Assembly: GCF_036373705.1 (NCBI RefSeq)
Contig: NC_089850.1
Location: 21,621,256-21,685,255 of the forward strand
Direction: 5' to 3'
Length of the DNA stretch: 64,000 nucleotides
DNA from: Amia ocellicauda
Taxonomy: Eukaryota; Chordata; Actinopteri; Amiiformes; Amiidae
A model generated the notes under the pieces. That model was not told the DNA's origin. It saw nothing but the letters and a program-made list of their open reading frames with translations, and did no database searches. Below are positions 1 through 32,069 of this stretch, piece by piece. The translations under genes were made by a program, and so were the position numbers. The number at the start of each line of letters is the position of its first letter. The first letter of the stretch is position 1.

Positions 1-1662
1 TGTGTATAAGGGAATGTAAGATTTTGCAATGTGCTACAGACAAAGTGTGATTGAAAATAATATATTCATATTTTTCTCTATTCCATTATGTAAAGTGGGC
101 ACTTTGTTAGTTTAGCCAGAGTCCTTGACAATTTCCGATGGAGGACCAATGAGAACTTGAGGCGGGAACAGGGATAGAGCAAATAAACTCGGAACCATAA
201 TAAGAGTCACAGTATCAAGATGATCTTTAAGGCATCTGGACATGCGCTCTAAAACATTTCAATCAAAGGGAACTTGACCAACATGAGGAAGGCAGAAAAT
301 ACTGAGTTTTATTTGAAGCAGTAAAATCTCACAAAGCTGTATTTACGTGGCAGATAAAATGATGTAGTCTTATGGTACATATTGTAAATGTCTTTCTTCA
401 CCAGAATCAAGTGAATCAAGTCACATAGTAATATAGACAGAAATATTTAGGTTTCAAAAAACATAATTTGTTTCTCTAGTGCATCACAAGATCCTTGTTT
501 GTTTCCCAAAAACTATGGTTGTTTTCTAGCTATCAGCTCTACAATAATTATAATGGCAAAACTTGTCAGTTGAATAATGAACAAATTAATTTTATGAATA
601 TTTATATTTCCGAATGATTTGTATATCTTACATCATAATCTAGCCACAACCCTCACCAGGATAAATGGGCGTGAAATTAATGAACATCTTAATCTAATCC
701 CTTTGAAAAAAGTCCCCTAATGCAGGATAACACGTTTAATCTGTATTCTAGAAAGGCTAGTATGAAATCTAACTGGAAGAAATAATGCAATTCTACTAAG
801 GAAATACTCAACTTTAATTTAAACACTAATTGATAAATATCAAAATATGAATATTAACCTGAATTGTTAAAATATGTATCATCAGAATGCACATGTAATC
901 TAAGGTATATCCGTCAAAGTTACACAACATCTTTATACTTGTCAATTTTACTATTCAGTTCCTTTAAAAAAAAAAATCCTATAGTGATGTGATCATGGAA
1001 TAATCAATTAAATGATAATTGATTTCATTGTTATTTTTTGGTGGTGGTGGTAACCCTTTTATTGGAAAAAAACAACTCCTTATGGAAATTAACAACTTAT
1101 GAAGTCAGACAACTGTATGAGCAGAAGTCAGCTTAATCCATTATGAATATTGTGAGACAAATGGACAGAAATATTGGAGAGTGCAACTGGCTGCTTCAAT
1201 GTTGGCTTTGTTGAAGACAAAGCATCTGAATATTTTAGTTTGTCTATTGCTTTAAATCTCGTTTTTTCCTTTTTTATTTTATTGTGTAATCTGATATTAA
1301 CAAATGGCACAGAACCTCTGATTTATCAGGTTCATTTTTCATGTAAGGAAACTGCAATAGCAATATTCCATTAAAACAGCAATACCAGCTGTGCAACTAT
1401 CATTTTTACTAACCTATTCATAGCTTCAGAAATTTGACCTACATAAGATAGTGATTCCTTATGGCTGGTATTGAACAATGTTTTTATGCTATCGTTTCTG
1501 TCTGTATAAAATGAAATAAGTATCGAAAGCAAGAAAAAAAACATCCAGATGTTATTGAATTAACCTTCAACGCTGTAGAATTTGTGGAGGACAGATTACA
1601 TTTTCTTTGTTCGTTTGGTGTCACACCTGTTTTACACAATTCCCCTTCTCCTATTTTTGCAG
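1..1662. other. fyn 5' intron, no gene seen
   Basis: AT-rich sequence upstream of the first coding exon of fyn. Short frames on both strands have no family resemblance and look like chance. In the human gene several non-coding exons lie upstream of the exon with the start codon; none can be pointed to here. The polypyrimidine tract and AG at 1661-1662 close the intron. Confidence 0.6.
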
Positions 1663-1672
1663 AATTTGGATA

Positions 1673-21479
<19,807 letters not shown>

Positions 21480-22970
21480 ACATCCCCCATCCCCCCAGCT
21501 TTGCTCACAGACTGCGGTCTTCAGGTGCATCCCATAGCTTCCAGTGCCATGACAGATTACCCTCGATGGGGAAATTGCCAGTACATCCATTGACTGTGTA
21601 TTGGAAATATACAGCTTCCAGTGTTTCAAACCATTGCCACTGTCCTTAAACACCAGATATACTCTGTTTTAATGAGGCTGACTTAAAGAAAAGAAAAAAA
21701 AAACTTTGATTAAAAAGGTGTTTGGGGTTCTTTATGAGGTGAAGGGAGGGAAGAAAGGATTATAATGTCAATGTCAATGAAATGCCTGTTTCCAGTGTAA
21801 ATAATAACTGCTTGTTTACTTATCCCTTGTTTTTCCTTGTTTTTTTTAATAAAGATAATAACAATGATGATGATGATAAAAATAATAATAATAATAACTT
21901 AAATACAACAATCTTCTGGAATTGCAAAAGTCCTGGGGAATGAGAAACCCAGTGCTCTTCCTTGGTTTGTAGTAAACCTCTTGTTTTGTTCTCAAGTTAC
22001 AGAATGGATGTTGCTGCAGCATTCTTTAAAAAAATAATAATGCTCCTAAAGTTTAAACACCTTTCTCTTTTCCTAAGTAGCTTGTATTAATTGTATTAAT
22101 TCCTTTTTAAAACTTTGCTACGTCATCTGTTTTGGAGTCATTAACATGCTGGCGCTTTCCAATGTGTTACTGGCTATAGTCGAGCATGACAACTTCCTCA
22201 GATAATTTTGCACTGCCTTTAAGGATTTTTTGTTTTTGTTTAGTTTTTTTAATGTTAAATAGCTGTTCCTTCTTAAAGTCAAATGTGTTAGGCTAATGCT
22301 GTAACAATGTTATTTTACAAATAATGTATGTTACATTTTGTAATTACAGCCAAATGTGTAAGAATGATACTTTTAAACATATCTCTCTTGTAGAAGGTTA
22401 AAATGAAGCCTGGTTGGTAAATTTGCCACCATTTTAACTGGAATGATGGAAGAATCTCTTTCTATCACAAATATGTATACTGAAATGACATGTGGTTTAT
22501 TTAAAAAGATCTAGTATTACATTTAGCCTAATGGTCTTATTTTACCTTGTATACATTGTAACATTTACAGTCATTCCAATCTGTCTCATGTCCATGTTTA
22601 CTTAATTTTAAGCATAACAATGTAAAAGAGAAGCGTTTACGAATCCTGTCTCCTCTGATGTGCACCTCACTCGTGTTTTTCTGAGTTACTATGCACTCCT
22701 TCATCAAATGCCGGACTTCATTGTCGGAAAACAACTTCAGAAGGTTTTGTTCAACTGACCATGGATATCAAATAAAAAATTTGTTATATATATTTAACCA
22801 AATCAACTAGTTCTTGGAAGTATTGATTTGTTCTTCGACTGCTTATATCGTTTGTTTTTGTTTTGTTTCCAGTTTTACATTATGGTTTTTGTTTTTAATA
22901 TTTTTTTTAAACATTACTTTAGGTAATGTAACTGTCATTAAAAAATAACAATAAACATTTTACACTGTTA
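21480..22970 (+). other. fyn: fyn 3' UTR
   Basis: AT-rich, frame-free sequence after the stop. Candidate poly(A) signals AATAAA occur near 21849, 22770 and 22951, the last followed by T-rich sequence. Short GAT/AAT runs lie at 21865-21897. The exact end is inferred. Confidence 0.6.
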
Positions 22971-24514
22971 CCAATTTTTTTTATTAAATATTTTTTACTA
23001 CATGGCATTTTAGAAAAGCTTCAGGAGCCGTTTAGTTACATTGATGCCAAATGATTTCCATATTACACTTTAATCTAGTTATGTATGCAGTAAGACATGG
23101 CTATGTTTGAGTATATAAGAACAAGGAATGATTTCCATCAAATATGAAAATTGACACTTGTTTATTTGTTCATTGAGATCTGGTGTACATAATTTGTACA
23201 CAAACAAGGACTAACTAAAATAAGAGTAAGATAAAAGTGAAATGACTCACAACAGTATCAAAGAAGAATAAAGAACATTTTAATTCAGTGAAACACCACT
23301 GTAATTAAGTAATTTTTTTTTTTTTTTCCTAAACATAACCAATATTCTGAAAAATGCAATGATTAACTATGGACACATGAGGGAGCCCAAGTCTTCATGC
23401 AAAAGTAACATTTTGTTTATCTTAGCACTTAAATATATCCTTTAATATATATATATTTAAAGGAATAAAATATAAAACAAAATGTGTCAAGTTCACTGGA
23501 CTAATATTCTGTCAGATCAGTGGAGTCAATTAAGTTTTTAAACAACATAGATAATACATTCTCAGAATAAAAGTTCACATTTTAATAATAAAGATATTAA
23601 ACTTGTGAATGCAGTTTAAATGTGAACAGCAATTAAAACCACATCATACAAAATCATACAAGATCTTGGTGTTTTCATACAATATACAATTATAATGACT
23701 TAAAATATGACACAAGTCTTCAATCCACATTGTATAGATTCAAATTAAATATGAATGACCAGATTTAAAATAAAGTAAAAAGTAAAGTAACTTGATTTTA
23801 TTTGTCCCTGTTTATGAAGTATGTAGCACTTTTAAGGTTTGAAATGTGACATTTATATGATCTGTAAATGAGTAACAGTCTTCGCTTTTCACTATTGACT
23901 TGATTTTGTCCATCTATTACCACACAGTGGGATGGATGTGTAATACTACATCACAACAAGATTGCACTGCTTTATATACCAGTTTTTCTGATACTATAGG
24001 TTATCATGAAGATGGTACTTTTCATCTTGTATTAAGGAACTAAACCTTTTACATATATATCTGAAATGTTAATATTTTAGAGATTAAGAAAATAAGTAAA
24101 CATATAGCTGTCCTTGGCCACAATATTGGTAAACATATAAGAAGTATTTTCCTGGGCAATAAGATTATAAAAATCATTTCAAATGACACAGTCGATGAAC
24201 CTTTATCTCATGCTCTTTCCTGCATGTACCATCTACACATTGTTTGCTTGATTACTCAGTCTTGCCTGTGTTAAGTGCTGGCCTCATTATGGATCTGTAC
24301 TGTTACTGACATACTTTAAATGAGTCCTGTCTTATTTATGTGTGAATTATTCCTTGAACTGATCATTGTGGATGGAAAACCTGCAGCAAATACAAGTGGC
24401 ACAGACTGCAGACCATCAGTCTTTTCCAAAAATGTCTCCAAAATGTAAGTAGGAACATTTTAATAGTTAACATTTATGTGGCATCTTGCATGTAAAATAT
24501 TTTTCTTCTTTCTG

Positions 24515-24516
<2 letters not shown>
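22971..24516. other. intergenic, no gene seen
   Basis: AT-rich spacer between the fyn 3' end and an (AT)n array; no coding or structural signal found. Confidence 0.55.

Positions 24517-24517
<1 letters not shown>

Positions 24518-24571
<54 letters not shown>
24518..24571. repeat. (AT)n microsatellite
   Basis: About 27 AT units directly abutting the left end of the element at 24572. The right flank of that element is also TA/TG-rich, so the element sits in a microsatellite. Confidence 0.95.
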
Positions 24572-24579
<8 letters not shown>

Positions 24580-25993
24580 GTACTGTGCAAAAGTTTTAGG
24601 CAGGTGTGAAAAAATGCTGTAAAGTAAGAATGCTTTCAAAATAGACATGCGAATAGATTATATTTATCAATGAACTAAATGCAAAGTGAGTGAACAGAAG
24701 AAATATCTAAATCAAATCCATATTTGGTGTGACCACCCTTTGCCTTCAGAACAGCATCAATTCTTCTATGTACACTTGCACACAGTCAGGGATTGTGTAG
24801 GCATATAGTCAGGTGTCTGATTAAACAATTATACCAAACAGGTGCTAATGATCATCAATTCAATATGTAGGTTGAAACACAATCACTAACTGAAACAGAA
24901 ACAGCTATATAGGAGGAATAAAACTGGGTGAGGAACAGCCAAACTCAGCTAACAAGGTGAGGCTGCTGAAGACAGTTTACTGTCAAAAGTCATACACCAT
25001 GGCAAGACTGAGCACAGCAACAAGACACAAGGTAGTTCTACTGCATCAGCAAGGTCTCTCCCAGGCCGACATTTCAAGGCAGACGGGTTTCAGAAATGGC
25101 AGAAAACAGTGGGACCCTGGTACACCCATCTACTGTCCGGAGAAGTCTGGTCAGAAGTGGCCTTCATGGAAGACTTGCAGCCAAAAAAAACATACCTCCG
25201 ACGTGGCAACAAGGCCATCGACGCAACTATGCATGAAAACACAAGAACTGGGGTGCAGAAAAATGGCAGCAGGTGCTCTGGACTGATGAGTCAAAATGTG
25301 AAATATCTGGCTGTAGCAGAAGGCAGTTTGTTCACTGAAGGGCTGAAGAGCGGTACACGAATGAGTGTCTGCAGGCAACAGTGAAGCATGGTGAAGGTTC
25401 CTTGCAAGTTTGGGGCTGCATTTCTGCAAATGGAGTTGGGGATTTGGTCAGAATTAATGGTCTCCTCAATGCTGAGAAGTACAGGCAGATACTTATCCAT
25501 CATACAATACCATCAGGGAGGCATCTGATTTATTCTGCAGCATGACAACGACCCCAAACATCCAGCGACTGTCATTATGAACTATCTTCAGCGTAAAGAA
25601 GAACAAGGACTCCTGGAAGTGATGGTTTGGCCCCCACAGAGCCCTGATCTCAACATCATCGAGTCTGTCTGGGATTACATGAAGAGAGAGAAGCAACTGA
25701 GGCTGCCTAAATCCACAGAAGAACTGTGGTTAGTTCTCCAAGATGTTTGGGTCCAACTGCCTGCCGAGTTCCTTCAAAAACTGTGTGCAAGTGTACCTAG
25801 AAGAATTGATGCTGTTTTGAGGGCAAAGGGTGGTCACACCAAATACTGATTTGATATAATTTTTTCTTCTGTTCACTCACTTTGCATTTAGTTCATTGAT
25901 AAATATAATCTATTAACGTCTATTTTTGAAAGCATGCTTACTTCATAGCATTTTTTCACACCTGCCTAAAACTTTTGCACAGTACTGTGTGTG
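24572..25993 (+). mobile_element. Decayed Tc1-like element, DD38E spacing
   Basis: 1.42 kb. The terminal repeats begin cacacacagtactgtgcaaa, match at both ends and extend inward through aagttttaggcaggtgtgaa for at least 60 bp. The very end contains a small palindrome, gcacagtactgtgc. Flanked by TA (24570-24571 and 25994-25995). Confidence 0.9.
24999..25849 (+). pseudogene. Broken Tc1-like transposase (DD38E)
   Basis: Begins MARLSTATRHKVVLLHQQG with a good helix-turn-helix start, then breaks. The coding span is about 850 bp, roughly 170 bp short of a full enzyme, and at least three frames must be joined. First Asp motif TDESK near 25283. The intact distal frame from 25577 holds the C-terminal third. 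The second Asp (QHDNDPKH) and the Glu in SPDLNIIESVWD are separated by 38 residues. It ends GGHTKY and a TGA. It cannot make enzyme. Confidence 0.9.
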
Positions 25994-25995
25994 TA

Positions 25996-27604
25996 TGTAT
26001 ATATATTATACCACAGCATTATTGAAATAATAATAATAATAATTGCTGCATGATATTATGAGATTTAATATCTATACCAGCTTTTTGTATGGCTTCCATT
26101 AATTCAACCTTTATTTTCATGCAAGGTACTCCTTCCAGTTGGTTTTATTTATACTGAAGCAAAGAGAATGCACCATAAATACTTGACTGTAACTATACAC
26201 AGTTTACACAGTTACGTCAATTACTATAAATGATAGCCTTTCTTTAAATATGAAACACTTACATATTTTATCAGTATCATAATCTGTGAGAGACACAATG
26301 GGCAGGTGTTTAGACGTGTGAGCAATTGTAATGTTTACCAAGAATTTATGTTCATACCCCACCTTAAAAGCAACCTGAGCACCATTATAGGCAACACAAT
26401 TATCTCTTCATCGCTATAATCATTTGACCTTTACTGAGTGAAATTCAACATGGTAACAGGATGTATTTTTTAATCTCTACATGGGCACAGAAATTGATGA
26501 TTGTTTTTCATCAGAAAATGAGGTGGGTAACAATGTTACAATGTTTTATATTTGGGGAAAAGCCTAACCGAATTGTAATTATAAAATGGCACTTCGTACA
26601 TTTTAACTTTTATGGTTACTATTAACAAAATATTGAGTTTACTTTGTAGCAAAAAGCTTGGAAAATCACTGTCTCAGTGTACATCTATGAATCATTTTGT
26701 AAAATAATGTAATCTGATGAGATGCATACATATTGTGAAATGTAGTGATATGTAGGACTGTACATTCAGGATTGATTTATACCCACTTCTACCACAGAAA
26801 GGTTAGTTGGTTGTATGAATAGACAGAGAGAAGTACAGATTAAGCACCTAAATACAATATTTTTAGTTTTTACTTTACAGAAATAATGAATTTACAAGGC
26901 TTTACATAAAGCATTTAAATCAACAATACTAATAATGGCACAAATTAGTTATAATGAAGATAGATTATTTAAGAGATTAGCAGTCTATCTATACTGTTTT
27001 TCTTTAGGGTGCTTCCATAATTAATACTGCCCACTGGTGCCAACATGAACATGCATTTTCAAAACTATTACATTTTAAAAATATTTTAAAACATTGAATA
27101 CAATCCTAATGACAATAATATATAATGGTGAGAATTTGTCTTTCATTTCATCTAGTGTCTATGTGCGCATGTTTAATGCAGTTTATTTTATTTTGTAATC
27201 ACATTGTAATTACTCCATTTGAAGCATATTCAAATGCTGTTCTTGAGAAAATCCCACACGGCAATATAACCAGTGCATAGCAATGCAGTTCAAAATACAG
27301 TCTGGTAAGGACATGTCTTTGTAACACCACTAACGTAATTTAGACTTAATTTGCATTTAATCTTGCATGACTGAAACTGGCATGTAAAAACACATGCCAT
27401 AGATGGTGATAGACATCCTAAAATTATATGTGATGGGTGTAATAAACAACTACTTAAATACCTTGTTACATCTGACTATAATATATTTTACTCGGTTCAT
27501 GTTCTTTATACCCACTAAATATCCAGTTGTCACATTCAATTAATGTTTACCATCTAGGTATTATAAAGCCTGATACTGTCTGCTGTTAATGAAGACTTTG
27601 AAGG
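25996..27604. other. intergenic, no gene seen; GPCR upstream region
   Basis: AT-rich spacer. No mobile element recognised. The GPCR promoter must lie near its right end, but no clear TATA box or CpG-rich segment is visible. Confidence 0.5.
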
Positions 27605-27677
27605 ATGCAGGATACAAGTGTCTTCGTTATCATTCAAAAGGTCTATTACCCTTTTCTGTGTGCTGTGGGAATACCAG
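27605..27677 (+). CDS. GPCR exon 1: N-terminus and first half of TM1
   Basis: 73 bp encoding 24 residues (MQDTSVFVIIQKVYYPFLCA then VGIP) plus one base. Too short to stand out as a frame by itself. Supported by the upstream in-frame stop, the TM1 motif and the donor g|gtttgt that fits exon 2 in phase. Confidence 0.85.
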
Positions 27678-29284
27678 GTTTGTAGGAGTTTCTTTATTTG
27701 TTGTTGTAGGTCTGTATGCAGTAGCTAATATGAAAATAGACACTATTTAATTCCATTATTAAAACTGACTCTTCCATTTTACAGGAAACATGCAGGAGAA
27801 AAGTACAATTGTATAACATATGAGTTCAATATGCCCATGCTTGGTTACAATTTGGCATTTTTATATCCCCTGTCCTTCGCCAATATTATAGAAAATGACA
27901 TACAAAAACATGTTTTGAAAGAACTGGATACTAACCTAAGAAACTGAATTGACTATACACGACTATTTGTAGTGCAAGCCACAACAGAATAAGGTGTCAT
28001 ATCAGAACTGGACTTAAATGTGGAAATGGCATTCAGAACTCGACTGATACTGGTCTTCAGAGAAAGCTGTGTCAGTGTAGAACAAGTAGAAATTGTCAGT
28101 GTTCATGAGGTAATCCCTGCAGTACACCACTGTCATGAAGATATTTAATCTTGTTATCTGCAAATGAGTAAAACAATAAGTATTGTTTTTTCTATTATTA
28201 TATTAGCAATGGGTTATAAAGATTAAAGTTGATGATCTGATATTTAATGAGATGCCCTTCTTGTTATTCTACAGCCAACCTCTTCACGTTCTACATGATC
28301 AGGTTCCGCAAATGTGGCATGTCAGAGACTGCAATCATCTACCTTGGCTCCCTGGCAATTATGGATTGTTTTTACTTGATTTGGGTGATACTTCTCGACC
28401 TAACCTTGACATTTCACCAAGCCCAGCCCTTCTGGCATTCCTACCCTTGGTGTGGGATCCTCTCGTTCCTGCAGTATGGCTCCTTGTACAGCTCCTCTTG
28501 GATCGTGGTGGTCTTCACCATAGAGCGCTACCTGGTGCTCAGGATCACTAAAGCGAAGAAGCACTTCTCTAAGACGGGCATTATCGTGTTCATTACCATT
28601 CTGATAATCTTGCTTTGCCACATCATTTCCATCCCGCTGTACTGGATCCACGATGTCACATTGCTGAACATCACGATGGCTGGCGAGAACGTCACTGTGT
28701 CCAGGTGTCTGTATAACAACAAGCTCTATTCCACCGTGCTGGTATGGATCACCACTTTCCTCTCTGGAGGAATCCCCATCATTCTAGTCATTGTCTTTAA
28801 TTCCCTCATCGCACACCATCTCCAGAAGGCCAGGAAGATGTTCACCAAGGAGGAGAGAAGGACCATGAAAGGAGTCACCTCCAAAGGCATGGTTAAGAGG
28901 ACTATCATGCTTCTGTGCACCGTGTCTGTTACCTTTGTTGTCCTGAGTCTCCCTCGGTTCGTGACCTACTGCATCCTGAGAACCATGTATAACTATAAGG
29001 AATTCAACAGGAATGATTACAGCCTGCCCATCAATGTCATCAGTGACCTGGCAAACATGCTGCAAAATCTCAACTCCACCACTAACTTCCTCTTGTACTG
29101 CATGGTGAGCAGGAGGTTCAGACAGGAGCTGCTCTGGCTGCTGACCTGCAAACCCAAAGGCAGGGAACTGGGGTCTTTCATCACTCAGACAACCATGAAA
29201 GTGTTTTCTGTCATGGATCATAAAGCGGAGAACTCCCGAGATTCTGTCGATGTGGTCCTGACAAAACTAAATCACACTCAGTAA
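27605..29284 (+). CDS. Class A GPCR, GPR139/GPR142-like (2 exons, 360 aa)
   Basis: Seven-transmembrane receptor. Exon 1 is 27605-27677 and exon 2 is 28275-29284, joined ccag|gttt...ctacag|ccaac so that the split Ala codon reads GIP-A-NLF. An in-frame TGA at 27599-27601 lies just before the ATG, fixing the start. The N-terminus is very short; TM1 (KVYYPFLCAVGIPANLFTF) spans the intron. TM3 Cys84 pairs in principle with ECL2 Cys169. The DRY box is ERY (108-110). ECL2 has N-glycosylation sites NIT and NVT (156, 163). TM7 ends NFLLYCMVSRRFRQ, the NPxxY-variant seen in GPR139-type receptors; the SDLANML motif before it also fits. Ligand unknown. It lies between fyn and traf3ip2 in the same orientation. 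Assignment to the GPR139/142 branch is from motif memory; subfamily confidence is moderate. Confidence 0.9.
28275..29284 (+). CDS. GPCR exon 2: TM1 to C-terminus
   Basis: Begins after the ttattctacag acceptor. Contains the rest of the receptor and a 60-residue cytoplasmic tail ending LTKLNHTQ. TAA at 29282-29284. Confidence 0.92.
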
Positions 29285-29686
29285 TGCCCTAGTGCCACTG
29301 TGAGCTTCCACATCCACAGTCTGCCTTTGTAAATTAATTGGAAGAAGCCCCCACTTATTAGCACAGAGTAGTGTTTTGTTACTTAAATTTACCAAATGGT
29401 AAATATATTTTCCAGTAGCATTACGTTGCATTTAATACACATTGCACATAACAAACTACAGTGAGGGGAAAAGTATTTGATCCCCTGCTGATTTTGTACG
29501 TTTGCCCACTGACAAAGAAATGATCAGTCTATAATTTTAATGGTAGGTGTATTTTAACAGTGAGAGACAGAATAACAACAACAAAAATCCAGAAAAACGC
29601 ATTTCAAAAACTATATAAATTGATTTGCATGTTAATGAGGGAAATAAGTATTTGATCCCCTATCAATCAGCAAGATTTCTGGCTCC

Positions 29687-29783
29687 CAGGTGTCTTTTAT
29701 ACAGGTAACGAGCTGAGATTAGGAGCACTCTCTTAAAGGGAGTGCTCCTAAGCTCAGCTCGTTACCTGTATAAAAGACACCTG
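29687..29783. repeat. 97-bp palindrome with opposed TATA boxes (copy B)
   Basis: Same structure as in copy A; the right arm reads aagctc where the left arm predicts aatctc, so it has two mismatches. Confidence 0.9.
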
Positions 29784-29825
29784 TCCACAGAAGCAATCAA
29801 TCAATCAGATTCCAAACTCTCCACC

Positions 29826-30838
29826 ATGGCCAAGACCAAAGAGCTGTCCAAGGATGTCAGGGACAAGATTGTAGACCTACACAAGGCTGGAATGGGCTAC
29901 AAGACCATCGCCAAGCAGCTTGGTGAGAAGGTGACAACAGTTGGTGCGATTATTCGCAAATGGAAGAAACACAAAATAACTGTCAGTCTCCCTCGGTCTG
30001 GGGCTCCATGCAAGATCTCACCTCGTGGAGTTTCAATGATCATGAGAACGGTGAGGAATCAGCCCAGAACTACACGGGAGGATCTTGTTAATGATCTCAA
30101 GGCAGCTGGGACCATAGTCACCAAGAAAACAATTGGTAACACACTACGCTGTGAAGGACTGAAATCCTGCAGCGCCCGCAAGGTCCCCCTGCTCAAGAAA
30201 GCACATGTACAGGCCCGTCTGAAGTTTGCCAATGAACATCTGAATGATTCAGAGGAGAACTGGGTGAAAGTGTTGAGGTCAGATGAGACCAAAATCAAGC
30301 TCTTTGGCATCAACTCAACTCGCCGTGTTTGGAGGAGGAGGAATGACCCCAAGAACACCATCCCCACCATCAAACATGGACGTGGAAACATTATGCTTTG
30401 GGGGTGTTTCTCTGCTAAGGGGACAGGACAACTGCACCGCATCAAAGGGACGATGGACGGGGCCATGTACCGTCAAATCTTGGGTGAGAACCTCCTTCCC
30501 TCAGCCAGGGCATGAAAATGGGTCGTGGATGGGTATTCCAGCATGACAATGACCCAAAACACACAGCCAAGGCAACAAAGGAGTGGCTCAAGAAGAAGCA
30601 CATTAAGGTCCTGGAGTGGCCTATCCAGTCTCCAGACCTTAATCCCATAGAAAATCTGTGCAGGGAGCTGAAGGTTCGAGTTGCCAAACGTCAGCCTGGA
30701 AACCTTAATGACTTGGAGAGGATCTGCAAAGAGGAGTGGGACAAAATCCCTCCTGAGATGTGTGCAAACCTGGTGGCCAACTGCAAGAAACGTCTGACCT
30801 CTGTGATTGCCAACAAGGGTTTTGCCACCAAGTACTAA
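29826..30838 (+). pseudogene. DD34E transposase, frameshifted (copy B)
   Basis: A one-base deletion at about 30512 (gcatgaaaat versus gcattgaaaat in copy A) splits the frame into an N-terminal part ending at 30515 and a C-terminal part 30512-30838. The first catalytic motif reads RSDETK instead of WSDETK. Glu region intact but with the ENLCREL variant. Confidence 0.92.
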
Positions 30839-31047
30839 GTCGAAGGGATCAAATACTTATTTCCCTCATTAACATGCAAATCAATTATTAACTTTTTTGA
30901 AATGCGTTTTTCTGGATTTTGTTGTTGTTATTCTGTCTCTCACTGTTAAAATACACCTACCATTAAAATTATAGACTGATCATTTCTTTGTCAGTGGGCA
31001 AACGTACAAAATCAGCAGGGGATCAAATACTTTTTTCCCTCACTGTA

Positions 31048-31800
31048 TTATTTATCTGCATGTCCTGAGTATATAGTGCAGCTCTGTGTGATAATCTATT
31101 GTCAGTCACTCAGAATAAAGGCATCTGTAAATACATACATAAGAAAATGGTACCGGAAAATCTTTTATTTTTCTGTTATGTACAAGACAGGAGAATAACT
31201 GTAAGACAAATCTTCTGTTCTGTGAAGGCTGGATTACTTTTAAAATGTAAACACACATATTGCAAGTATTTCAACTATAAAATGTTAAACACTCAGAAAT
31301 CAAGGGACAAAATACTCTTAAACTCTTTCAAATACAAAACACTAAAGGTATGTCTTCTGCTTTAAAATGCAGACCTATACAATGATACAAATTATTATTA
31401 TTTTAGAGCTGCATTAAAGCAATTAAGTGTTTACACTTTAAAATCTGAATACATTCCTTTCATTCATTTAGATGACTGAAATAGTAGGCTTGTACAATAT
31501 GTGGTTAATGTCTGAGCTGCATACAGGGTTTAGTTGTCCTTTTTAACAGGAACTATATAGCCCTATTTTATATGATTATAAGTCTCATAAATGCCATCTT
31601 GCAAACATGATGAACAGTAAACCTACAATCTTACAAATATGCAGGCCTACAAAGTACAGAGCTCAAGCTTTTTGAATCCAAAAAGTAACAGGAAAAACAG
31701 TACCCTTGAGCGAGAGAGAAACGGCATTTAATTATTATTTTCTTTTCACATTGAAAACCCAGGCTAACACCTCCAATGCAACAAAACTGCTTCTGGTTTC
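31048..31800. other. intergenic, no gene seen
   Basis: AT-rich spacer between copy B and the CpG-rich traf3ip2 promoter. Confidence 0.5.
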
Positions 31801-32069
31801 TCTCACCACACCTGTGCAAATCCAGCGCTACGTCTCTGTACTGACGCACAGGAGCGGCGTGACGTAGCGGCGTGACTGCGGGCAGAATTCCGTGCGCCTG
31901 TGACGCGCGTCCTGATTGGTGGACTCCGCTGTAATTTATGCAGTAGATTTGCATACACGGGGTTGTTTTTCTTCCCGATTTGCATGTTTGAAAATCTCTT
32001 CCTTGTGAAAAAGCGCCGCGGATTCCCATCAGGGCAGCAGGTTTCCTCTTGTGCGGCTGCAGCTCAAAG
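31800..32069 (+). promoter_or_regulatory. traf3ip2: traf3ip2 promoter and probable non-coding exon 1
   Basis: A sharp CpG-rich segment in an AT-rich background. It holds a CRE-like tgacgta (31860-31866), a reverse CCAAT box (attgg, 31915-31919) and two perfect octamer motifs ATTTGCAT (31947-31954 and 31978-31985). It ends at a good donor, ctcaaag|gtacgg (32069/32070). The next recognisable traf3ip2 sequence is an acceptor at 35967-35968. The transcription start is not determined. Inference from composition, motifs, donor and position. Confidence 0.65.

Larger units (their letters stand above)
29459..31045 (+). mobile_element. DD34E Tc1-like element, copy B
   Basis: 1.59 kb, same family as the copy at 15704-17292, inserted 175 bp after the GPCR stop. 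TA duplications at 29457-29458 and 31046-31047. The palindrome at 29687-29783 carries one extra mismatch. It shares with copy A two substitutions not seen in C and D (PIQSPD, ENLCREL). Confidence 0.95.

Noticed and set aside
28784..29221. 145-codon minus-strand frame
   Set aside because: Lies opposite the GPCR exon; the plus strand carries the conserved seven-transmembrane protein.
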